Shown here piece after piece: positions 57,201-64,000 of a stretch of 64,000 bases of DNA (the first letter of the stretch is position 1; every line of letters begins with the position of its first letter). The stretch spans positions 744,001 through 808,000 of the forward strand of contig JADKAA010000024.1 in the NCBI GenBank assembly GCA_016715465.1, in the 5' to 3' direction. The stretch is from Saprospiraceae bacterium. GTDB taxonomy: Bacteria; Bacteroidota; Bacteroidia; Chitinophagales; Saprospiraceae. The notes beneath the pieces were generated by a model. It did no database searches. It saw only the letters and a list, made by a program, of their open reading frames with translations, and had not been told where the DNA came from. The position numbers were made by a program, and so were the translations under genes.

Positions 57201-60200
57201 TTCCTGCAATGGCTGTAAACCCATAGGTCCAATCTTCATTGGTGGCACTTTGATTTCCAAGGTTTAGATTGAAAACCGCTGGTTCGTTGGCAGGTACATT
57301 TGGGGCTGTAAATTGTGAACCTTCTGCCAATTGCAAATTAGGTGCTTCCCGGTTTGCGGTTCCCGGTTCCCATGGACAAGATGACTGACCAGCCCGTATT
57401 CTGAATACAGGTGTTTTGTAAACTGAGTCCATGGCTACATCGACCGTAAAGGCATCACCCGGATCATTGTCTTTAAGTGAATATCCGGTGGTGAGACCCT
57501 TTTCCGTGCCATTTTCTGTTTTCCATGTATTGTGCGATTTTACGAGGGCATTGATTTTAAACTTTGCACCTGCATTGTCCCCTGAAAATCCAAACGTTGT
57601 ACCGATTTTTGAATCGGTATTTACACCATTCTGATCGCTGTTGGATTTGGTTGTGTCTGCAGTTTCAGAATATTCGTATTCTACCCCCGCATCAAAAGAA
57701 AGGTTGCGAATCAATTTGGCATCTTTTTTCAGACTATCGTTACGAGCGATGATTGCTTCCCACCGGTCAACGGACTCCAGGTAGTTTGCCCTGTCAGTGG
57801 AGTCAACTCCCATGGCATTGGCCAACGAATTGAGGTATCGGGTCACATTATTTATAATGTTAAATTCAGAATAGACAAAAGTGGTTGCAAAATTACCCGG
57901 CTCAACTTCTACGATCTGTTTAACATCAACGGTACAGGTATCAAAGGAGACTTTGTCCGCATAGCCGAATACCAGATTTATAGCCTCACCGACATAGAGG
58001 TCACCTCCACGTTCACCTCCCACAATCAGTTCTCCGTCACTTGTGGCAATTTTATTGTTAAAACTTACGCATGTCTGAAATGAATTGGAGGACACTTTGC
58101 TATAAGTCACTTCAGTTTCAATGTTAATTTGAAAATCCGGATCTACCGTTACGATCTTTCCCAGACCAAATGGTGCCACTACGAATTGAATGGTTGGAGC
58201 AATTTCAATGTCAACACTTCCCCCAATACCGGCTTCCACCTCCATGGAAAGTTCAGTGGTCTTGCATACTTTTTCCGTTTTTTCAATAAACGAAGAACTA
58301 CCGTCTCCCGGAGGATCTCGGAGGATTACTGATGGCATGAAGGGCATCATGGTTGTGAATGTCTGCAGTTTATTTACAGTACCAGTGACAATGGCCTGTT
58401 TTACGAGGCTTCCAATCCTTCCGGCGGGAACAGAGGTTGCAATGATCTGTAAAGATTTGATGTATGGAGGCGATGGGTTGGGGTTTCCAACCCGAAACAA
58501 GTATTGCAAATTTCCACTACTCAGGGTTGTATCAATTCTGTTATCAGCAAAGCCGTTGATTATCTGAATATCTGCTGTATCCAGATAACAAATTCCATCG
58601 TCGAAAGGGGTGGAGATATACGTTTCCTTTACTTTGATTTCAATGGTTACGGTTTCTGCTTTCTCCAACACAATGGTCTCAGGAACACATCCTGGCACAG
58701 GGTCCATACCAGCAGTAATTTCTACTTCCGGTGGGGCAAAATAAATGAAATCAATGATGGTATCTGCCTTTGTTAAGTCAACTGTGGAACCACCTTGTAC
58801 CTGAAAGGCGTTTTTTATTTCCACATTGGAGTGCTCAATAACAGCCACTGTCATTTTTTCCAGTGGTGGCAATGCTAAAAATTCGAATTCTCCTTCCTGA
58901 TTATCTATTGTGATCGATCTTACCAGACAACCATTTACTGCCCTTACTTCAACTACACATACGGTGCCTTGATTTTGTGCGTCTCCTGCCGGAGCTCTTA
59001 TTACAGATTTTTTGCAGAGGCCGCCGGCTACCTGACCGGAAACTTTTCTTGTGGTGATGTCATTAAAAATGATGCCGGCTATTGGGCTATTGATGTTTGT
59101 GACATCCCAAAATGCGGGAACAAAAGTGTGATTTTCGAACTTGGGTTCCAGGCGTGCTGTAGTGCCCGGATCGAAGTCTATCACAAACTTACCCAGTGAA
59201 TCTGTAAATATCCTTGGAGTGAATGATGTTCCATTCACTAAGATTTCTACGTTTGGTGCAAAGCAGTCGGTATTTTTATATCGCACATATCCTGACACGG
59301 CTACGGTGGACTGATCGGTAAAATCAACCTGATCCACTGAAGTTACACTTGGATTCAAAGTAACTTGCCTGGTTTTAGGCGTGAACAGGTGAGGTTGTTC
59401 TTCCTGATTGGGAGAAAATGATGACCAGCCTGCATTGGCCAGGCTGCCAAATTCCATAAAGAGTGAACCAACATTGGATATCCTGGAGCCAGATCCCTCG
59501 TCCATTGGGAAATAAACCAGCAAATCATTTTCCTGCATATCTCTTGATGACTGAAAATGACCCATGATCCTTGATGGTGATAAGATGGTGTCATATAACG
59601 CAAACTCATCTATCAGACCATTGTAATAATCCGTAAGTGACGAACCAGTGTCATGTACCCCAATCCGCCATGGCGAATTGCTTGTAGCCAGATTGCCCAA
59701 TGTACCGCTGAAGGTATGGCTGCCAATGGCCACCCCATTTTTATAGACTTGTACAACATTGTTGGTGCTGTCTATGGTAATGGCCAGATGCTGGAAGCCG
59801 GCACCTAAATTGCCAAAAGCATGCGTACCTCCGTTCAATGAAATATTCAGTACCTGATTGATGCCGGAAGGAGTCAAAAATACTTTCAGATCATTCGATG
59901 TCGATCTTTTGCTTACGATGGTTTGGGGGCCAGTGGCTCCTGAGTTATTGACCCATAATTCAAGGGTAGATTTTTTGGGGAGTGGGAAATTCGGGATGGA
60001 AACATTTGAACTTTGACTCCTTGTAAATTTCACGGATTTGTGAAGGTAGAATGCTTTCATTGGCTCAGCCAGGAAGGTGGTACCTGTGCCATAGGAGGCG
60101 GATTCTATGCGGTAGTAACCTTCTTCATTGGTTTTTCCTGCTGTTCTTACCGGTGGCCGGTCTGCGTCAAATTCAAGGCCACAGAAAAAGAGTTTATTGC

Positions 60201-61407
60201 GATTTACTACATCGTATGATTTTTCACCCAGTTCTTCATCCATTTTCCAGTAATACGCCAGGTTGGGGGTTTGTGAAGATGCGGTGCCTTCAATTATTTC
60301 AGGCAGATCCAGTTCGTCTAATAAGGTATGGTAGATCCTCACCTCATCCATTTTTCCTCGCCAACCGCCGGAAACACCTGAATTTCCCAGTTTCCAGGAT
60401 TCTTCAATGGCGCCTTCTCCAATGATGACCACATCGCTGAACGACGCCTGACCGATCAGTTTGCCATTGAGGTACAAACGCAACAAGCCGGTGACGTCTT
60501 CAAAACTTAAGGCTATGTGGTTCCACTCGTGTTTAAGGCTGTCGTCAAACATCGCAGTGAGGATGGGCGAGCCCACCGCACTGTTGTACACCTCAATGCC
60601 TTCCTGACCGGTGGCACTGCCAATGGCCTTGATGTAAAAGTTCATAAATCCATAACTGATTACAGGAGATTGAGCGGCGGCGCTGTCTGTTTTCATCCAG
60701 TAGGTCACCGACCAGTTGTGGTTGGTGGGTAAAAAATTTCCACCGGCATTGGCATAGGCAATGGCTCCATCCGTTTCTCCAAATTTGGCAGCAAAACCCT
60801 GCATGGGCATCAGTGTTACCAGGGCATTGGGTACCGGACTGCCACTTGGTGTTCTTATCCAGCCCGTGACCACGCCATTGGGAACCTGAAAACCGAGGGC
60901 GTAACTTTCGTTGCCTTCTCCATAGGCATTTAAACCCCTCACAGAATATTGATAAGCAACACCTGCTATGACATTGAAGTCATTGTAGTTTCTGATGTTG
61001 GGACCAACAGTTGCCAGGAAGATATCATCCCGGTAAATGTTGAAACCTTCATTGGGTGAGGGACCCAGGGCATCGATCTCCCAGGAAAGCTGGATGCGAT
61101 CCAGCAAGTCTCCTTGTGTGGCAGTTACCTTTAAAGCAAAAGGGGGCAATAAGTATCTCCCATAAAAGCCTAAGGTAGAACTATAAGCACTGTTATCGAG
61201 GTAACCTATAAAGCTCTGACCCAACGCCATAGCAGTTTTATACTTTTGACTTTTGGATTTGGAGGTGCTGCCGTAGTTGAAGAAAGCTATACCTTCGTAA
61301 CCACCGGTATCCACCTGCGTAATGGGATTGCAATTATTGCTTTGGGAAAAGGAAGCACTGGAAAGACCCCACATGAACAGGATGAAAATAATATATTTGA
61401 CTTGCAT
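54283..61407 (-). CDS. Giant LamG-containing surface protein with T9SS type A sorting domain
   Basis: 2374 residues, with a signal peptide (MQVKYIIFILFMWGLSSASFS). In order: an Fn3-like domain (~95-175), a carboxypeptidase-regulatory-like loop (GWIRTPSGSPVPNALVTL), LamG (~215-370), LamG (~450-620), further regulatory-like domains, a long middle with few landmarks (~800-1750), and the NVIA-type module (~1855-1965). Two tandem GWNWIS/GWNWIG repeats (~1970-2140), a second NVIA-type module (~2175-2280) and the type A domain (NLTVYPNPFSNVLQI ... SSRKVLYLK) end it. No catalytic motif. Likely a cell-surface adhesin or glycan-binding scaffold. A hairpin separates it from the next gene downstream. Confidence 0.82.
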   Translation of the reverse strand: MQVKYIIFILFMWGLSSASFSQSNNCNPITQVDTGGYEGIAFFNYGSTSKSKSQKYKTAMALGQSFIGYLDNSAYSSTLGFYGRYLLPPFALKVTATQGDLLDRIQLSWEIDALGPSPNEGFNIYRDDIFLATVGPNIRNYNDFNVIAGVAYQYSVRGLNAYGEGNESYALGFQVPNGVVTGWIRTPSGSPVPNALVTLMPMQGFAAKFGETDGAIAYANAGGNFLPTNHNWSVTYWMKTDSAAAQSPVISYGFMNFYIKAIGSATGQEGIEVYNSAVGSPILTAMFDDSLKHEWNHIALSFEDVTGLLRLYLNGKLIGQASFSDVVIIGEGAIEESWKLGNSGVSGGWRGKMDEVRIYHTLLDELDLPEIIEGTASSQTPNLAYYWKMDEELGEKSYDVVNRNKLFFCGLEFDADRPPVRTAGKTNEEGYYRIESASYGTGTTFLAEPMKAFYLHKSVKFTRSQSSNVSIPNFPLPKKSTLELWVNNSGATGPQTIVSKRSTSNDLKVFLTPSGINQVLNISLNGGTHAFGNLGAGFQHLAITIDSTNNVVQVYKNGVAIGSHTFSGTLGNLATSNSPWRIGVHDTGSSLTDYYNGLIDEFALYDTILSPSRIMGHFQSSRDMQENDLLVYFPMDEGSGSRISNVGSLFMEFGSLANAGWSSFSPNQEEQPHLFTPKTRQVTLNPSVTSVDQVDFTDQSTVAVSGYVRYKNTDCFAPNVEILVNGTSFTPRIFTDSLGKFVIDFDPGTTARLEPKFENHTFVPAFWDVTNINSPIAGIIFNDITTRKVSGQVAGGLCKKSVIRAPAGDAQNQGTVCVVEVRAVNGCLVRSITIDNQEGEFEFLALPPLEKMTVAVIEHSNVEIKNAFQVQGGSTVDLTKADTIIDFIYFAPPEVEITAGMDPVPGCVPETIVLEKAETVTIEIKVKETYISTPFDDGICYLDTADIQIINGFADNRIDTTLSSGNLQYLFRVGNPNPSPPYIKSLQIIATSVPAGRIGSLVKQAIVTGTVNKLQTFTTMMPFMPSVILRDPPGDGSSSFIEKTEKVCKTTELSMEVEAGIGGSVDIEIAPTIQFVVAPFGLGKIVTVDPDFQINIETEVTYSKVSSNSFQTCVSFNNKIATSDGELIVGGERGGDLYVGEAINLVFGYADKVSFDTCTVDVKQIVEVEPGNFATTFVYSEFNIINNVTRYLNSLANAMGVDSTDRANYLESVDRWEAIIARNDSLKKDAKLIRNLSFDAGVEYEYSETADTTKSNSDQNGVNTDSKIGTTFGFSGDNAGAKFKINALVKSHNTWKTENGTEKGLTTGYSLKDNDPGDAFTVDVAMDSVYKTPVFRIRAGQSSCPWEPGTANREAPNLQLAEGSQFTAPNVPANEPAVFNLNLGNQSATNEDWTYGFTAIAGSNPDGAIIKLNGQPLNNNTIQYVVPFGTSIPITLTVERGPVAYEYNDLKVALVSECEVARDFALSLQSDSMFFSSLTLGVDFIRPCSEVNINVPEQNWVVINNDPLQPGTLRRITVSGYDLNSPEFQLIRLQYRRTDGNGAWINLPTPNGIYEAYNPKWTGFQSVPNHPDTLLLLPDFTQFMWDTDEIEDGNYEIHAWAVCSGDASDKPGFSDIIKGKIDREPPKLVGVPQPSDGVYHVGDEISFTFNQDINCNKLIQADSLNPNNVGLYNAETGQLIYATISCVGNKIVINPIFQNKIFENKIMRAELHNIQDLRGNNMVGTDWEFYVDRNELAWLTDSIEVVKYVDEAKTISAKIHNRGGYPVPFAFVNLPDWVHVYPDRGTLVANEVEEIFFTVNNELELGMIEDTIILRTQTGNNPFFMGGDEFLNLRTRNLCRPEKWVLNPDALNSADYNFSMNFIVQLDIEGTLSADENDIVGAYVDGELRGFAKIEYQASINKYLAFLTVYSNQNTGETIKFQIWDASDCKLYAYAVENYTFLADDIKGTLSTCIVLHTNGTLLRKVFIHTGWNWISINLDLSPNAINPALSSLSSPQGALIKGQSSFSAYSQMASSWIGTLTALTPITMYQYHAVSEDSISFIGNYIDPETEDIPLTAGWNWIGYLPTQSMQVNEALSSLNPTNGDIIKSQLHFAQYLNGVGWIGNLKSMNAPNGYLLRLAALDTLTYPDPLAFRANKNEDSRNLIQKQYTGKTVIEETAPEEMPFNIWQVDPVKYEYTMNVIAIVVDAENASNMLRDGDEVGAFVNNEVRGSGKAIYIPALNSFMVFMTLYANADGEPVSFKYYDAATQKTFELVEKVNFRINSILGQADAPAPLHLDQTTGIADVNSETNLTVYPNPFSNVLQINHTVANAQQVTMKIRDLFGKVVDTRQFALKAGSNVMEWKPRQELSGGAYFIYLESEEGVSSRKVLYLK

Positions 61408-61453
61408 AATTAAGACAATTAAATTGTGATCAAAAGAGATTAATATCCTTGTC

Positions 61454-61630
61454 TTATTTTACCCAAATTTCTACATTTCCAATTGCAAATGTTTCATCTG
61501 CGATACTACCATTACTATCCAAAGCAGCTCCAAAGAATATCCAAAAGTTATTACTTGATAACTGAGCACTCATTTCAGCATCTATCCAATGATCTGTCCA
61601 GCCTCCTTGCGCTGAAAATTCAGAACGGGT
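61454..61630 (-). pseudogene. Frameshifted C-terminal segment of the 61582-62727 gene
   Basis: On the minus strand, the frame shifted by one reads TRSEFSAQGGWTDHWIDAEM, continues with LSSNNFWIFFGAALD and ends in FAIGNVEIWVK before TAA at 61454. This is a natural continuation of the gene above it. Restoring a single base near 61629-61631 (ATCAGACCC to ATCAGAACCC in coding sense) joins the frames. Natural mutation or assembly error cannot be separated here. Confidence 0.7.
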
Positions 61631-62727
61631 CTGATTGCATCGGTATTTAATCTTCCATTGGCATTAAGATAAATTGGTGGATGTGAATACCAGGCTACTT
61701 TAAAATTGCTGCCACCGACATCTCCTGAGAAACCTGCAATGGCCATGTCACCAAAGCCATTATCCCATGAGTCTATAATATAATATCTGAATTTTACTTT
61801 AACCTGAGAAAATCCGCCTGGAACGGTGAATTGCTTTTTTAATATTTGATTGTTAACAGATGGGGTGATGACGTTACCTGCAAATGTGCCGAAATTTACA
61901 TTGTTAATTGTACCATTTGCAGAAACTTGATTCCAACCAATCCACTCCCCTGATACAGGGGCATAGGATGCCCAACCATGTGTGCTACCGTCACCAAAGT
62001 CATCTACATCAGCCAATCTCCATGCACTAAAACTACCTCCATTGGTGGTAGAATAATTGATGGTACCGTTGTTATATAGATTTACCCCATTAACGCCTAC
62101 CGACGGAGCTTCAACAGGGTGACTAAAAGTAGTTTTGGCGTCTTTCACTTCCATCTTCTCTGTGCTGTTGACATAAACGGACACTTCTCCATCCGCAGTT
62201 GAAAACAGACCACCATCATTGTCTCCACCATTGTGAAAGGTGTATCCGTTTTTATTGGCATTGTTGAGTCCAGGAGCTCCACCACTGGCAATTACACCGT
62301 CAGCTACTTTTATCTCATCTGCCAATACCTGGCCGGCACTGGGAAACTGGTTGGAACTACCTCTCAGGGCCAGCGCATAGGGAGCAGAGGTGAGCCGGAT
62401 GCGGGGTGTCATTTCCTGGGAACCGATCTGCACACCCAATTCATAGTCCTGATCGAAACCCAGGGAAAGGGGTTCAATTTCTCCTAAGACGACACTGTAG
62501 ATGCCTCCGTTCAATTCAACTGCCGGATTGACCTCATCCCACAAAATACCGGCCGGTGTTCCATCTACTGCATAAATGTTAAACTTGATGCTGTATGTCC
62601 CATCTTCCAGTGCCACGCCATTGGATTTTTTCAATATGCCCTGCACACTCAGTGTAGCCTGGGCATGGAGGAAGATGTTCAAGAAAAGCAAGGCGGAAAC
62701 TGCTAAAATGAATCGCTGAAAGCTCAT
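61582..62727 (-). CDS. Secreted stalk/beta-sandwich protein, frame broken near the C-terminus
   Basis: 381 residues from Met at 62727 (signal peptide MSFQRFILAVSALLFLNIFL); the frame is open to 62772. The N-terminal part (LSVQGILKKSNGVALEDGTY ... APYALALRG) is a fold common at the start of Bacteroidota surface proteins. A tail-fibre-like linker follows, then a beta-sandwich domain (SAWRLADVDDFGDGST ... YYIIDSWDNGFGDMAIAGF) resembling a lectin-like module. The present stop at 61582 cuts this domain; ~55 more residues are encoded in the next frame. No T9SS domain recognised. Function unknown. Confidence 0.7.
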   Translation of the reverse strand: MSFQRFILAVSALLFLNIFLHAQATLSVQGILKKSNGVALEDGTYSIKFNIYAVDGTPAGILWDEVNPAVELNGGIYSVVLGEIEPLSLGFDQDYELGVQIGSQEMTPRIRLTSAPYALALRGSSNQFPSAGQVLADEIKVADGVIASGGAPGLNNANKNGYTFHNGGDNDGGLFSTADGEVSVYVNSTEKMEVKDAKTTFSHPVEAPSVGVNGVNLYNNGTINYSTTNGGSFSAWRLADVDDFGDGSTHGWASYAPVSGEWIGWNQVSANGTINNVNFGTFAGNVITPSVNNQILKKQFTVPGGFSQVKVKFRYYIIDSWDNGFGDMAIAGFSGDVGGSNFKVAWYSHPPIYLNANGRLNTDAIRPVLNFQRKEAGQIIG

Positions 62728-62853
62728 TTTACCGGAAGTTTGGGTTCTTTGATCAGTAATTGTTAGGCGCATGTTGAAAGAATTTTCTCTTTGAATTATT
62801 AAAAAATAAAGGTTTTATACATACAAAGATGAGAATAACAATAGGGCATTCAA

Positions 62854-62869
62854 TCACATTTTAATGTGA
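62854..62869. promoter_or_regulatory. Inverted repeat in a divergent promoter region
   Basis: TCACATT and AATGTGA, separated by two bases, lie between two divergent secreted-protein genes. It could be an operator; the half-site order is opposite to a CRP site. Confidence 0.3.
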
Positions 62870-62969
62870 GTAAAATTTTGCATTTTAGTATTATCGAAGA
62901 ATTTTGTCATTTCATTTATGTATTTTTAATCCCTTTTCGTTGTCATTATACAAGCTTTATCCCAACAGA

Positions 62970-64000
62970 ATGAAATACTTGGTACTCATTATGGCCACCT
63001 GTCTCTCCGGTTTTATTTATGGCCAGCCACCTTCGTTTTCTTCCCGCGGTCCGGGTGGGGGAGGCGCTTTATTCTCGCTGTCCATCAATCCCGCTGATGT
63101 GGATGAGTTTTACGTTTCCTGTGACATGGGGGAACTATTACACACCCCGGACTATGGTAAAAATTACACCCAGGTTCACTCTGCTGAGCTGGTGGCCGGC
63201 CACGATTCCAGGGTCTGCTTTACCAATGTTCCGGGTTTGCTGTATTCCATCAATTATGCCAACAACGCCATCGTGCCGGCAAAGAGCCTGGATGGGGGCG
63301 TGACCTGGGCGGCCCTGTCCGGCAACCCCGACCCGGGAGAGCAGACCTTCTCCATTCATGCAGATTATGCCAATGCACAGCGGCTCATCATTTCCTATTA
63401 CGGTCAGATCTACTTCAGCCACAATGGTGGCAGTGTTTTTACGTTGATCCATTCGGCGTCGAATGCCGGGAGTGGGGTAGTGGTGGGTGGCGTATTTTTT
63501 GATGGCAACAACATCTACATCGGCACCAATGACGGCCTGTTGTTTTCATCGAATGGAGGTGCCAACTGGTCGAATCTCGGAACCACCGGCATCACCGCCG
63601 GGCAGGCCATCTGGTCTTTTGCCGGGGCAAGGCAAAATGGAACGACGCGTTTGTTTTGCCTTACTGCGAATGCCGGTGACATTTATGCCGGCTTGCAGGG
63701 CTCAGATTATTATGGCTTTGCCAAAGGAGTGTACGCCATGGACGTAGGCAGCACCAACTGGGTATCAAAAGTGACCACCGGCTTGAATTTGACCACTGAT
63801 TTTCCCATGTTTGTGGGCATGGCAACAAACAACTTCAGTATCGTGTATCTGGCAGGAAGCAATGACAATCAATATCCTAGCCTCTTCAAGTCTTCGAATG
63901 GGGGGGATTCCTGGAGCAATACTTTTATGACCACAGCCAATCAAAACATTGTCACCGGCTGGAGTGGTCAGGGAGGGGACAGAGGCTGGGGCTATGGAGA
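62970..64000 (+). CDS. Secreted BNR/propeller-type repeat protein, N-terminal part (runs off window)
   Basis: 343 codons are open from ATG at 62970 to the window end with no stop. Signal peptide MKYLVLIMATCLSGFIYGQ. The body carries sialidase/Ycf48-like propeller blades with Asp-box-like turns: SLDGGVTW, SHNGGSVF, SSNGGANW and SSNGGDSW, spaced ~50-110 residues. Related proteins are extracellular sortilin-like or photosystem-assembly-like propellers; many carry a T9SS domain, which would be outside the window. Enzymatic activity cannot be judged. Divergent from the 61582 gene. Confidence 0.8.
   Translation, partial: MKYLVLIMATCLSGFIYGQPPSFSSRGPGGGGALFSLSINPADVDEFYVSCDMGELLHTPDYGKNYTQVHSAELVAGHDSRVCFTNVPGLLYSINYANNAIVPAKSLDGGVTWAALSGNPDPGEQTFSIHADYANAQRLIISYYGQIYFSHNGGSVFTLIHSASNAGSGVVVGGVFFDGNNIYIGTNDGLLFSSNGGANWSNLGTTGITAGQAIWSFAGARQNGTTRLFCLTANAGDIYAGLQGSDYYGFAKGVYAMDVGSTNWVSKVTTGLNLTTDFPMFVGMATNNFSIVYLAGSNDNQYPSLFKSSNGGDSWSNTFMTTANQNIVTGWSGQGGDRGWGYG

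Noticed and set aside
62854..62869. CRP/FNR site
   Set aside because: The inverted repeat reads TCACA...TGTGA, the reverse of the CRP order TGTGA...TCACA.
1..64000. tRNA or rRNA genes
   Set aside because: No cloverleaf with a TTC loop and acceptor pairing and no rRNA-like stretch was found in the gaps between genes.

Overview
The window reads as a chromosomal segment of a Bacteroidota bacterium, most like a Saprospiraceae-type environmental lineage (the family is inference). The phylum call rests on several Type IX secretion (T9SS) sorting domains, a SusC/SusD pair, FecA-like and SusC-like TonB receptors, missing Shine-Dalgarno sequences, and several TAnnTTTG promoter boxes. No T9SS machinery gene, tRNA, rRNA or CRISPR array was found.

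Layout. 1-4.7 kb: the end of a TonB-dependent receptor, then a secreted PNGase F-like protein with an inserted LamG domain. 4.7-10.9 kb: a giant PKD adhesin with a type B sorting domain. 11-15.8 kb: a hydrogenase maturation cluster, hypF, a broken hypC, hypD and hypE. 15.9-24.7 kb: two small hypothetical genes, a second giant PKD protein (paralogue of the first, but with a type A sorting domain) and a beta-helix protein. 25-29.6 kb: a DUF2911/TPR protein, a bestrophin-like channel and acetyl-CoA synthetase. 29.7-32 kb: a LamG plus FISUMP surface protein.

32.4-45.2 kb is a polysaccharide utilisation locus, probably for a beta-1,3-glucan of laminarin type. It holds two GH16 enzymes, a PKD lipoprotein, SusD, SusC and a T9SS glycan-binding protein, all on the minus strand and ending at a clear terminator. 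A divergent membrane-spanning propeller/triple-tyrosine/HTH regulator sits beside it. 45.2-47.7 kb: a DNA ligase-associated exonuclease and a polysaccharide flippase.

47.7-50.6 kb is the mobile heart of the window. Thirteen REP-like palindromes lie on one side of an IS200/RAYT-type HUH transposase, and oppositely oriented copies lie on the other side. One of those palindromes is split by an IS110-family element of about 1.4 kb. Its 5' non-coding end can fold into two consecutive stem-loops like a bridge RNA. One loop carries 9 nt identical to the REP arm, the other 8 nt identical to the element's own far end. This is the most interesting system here.

50.6-64 kb: more secreted proteins (one C-terminally truncated, one with a frameshift near its end), a 2374-residue LamG/T9SS giant, and the start of a BNR/propeller-type secreted protein that runs off the window. 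Two genes (hypC and the 61.5-62.7 kb gene) carry indels, so either recent decay or assembly error should be considered.
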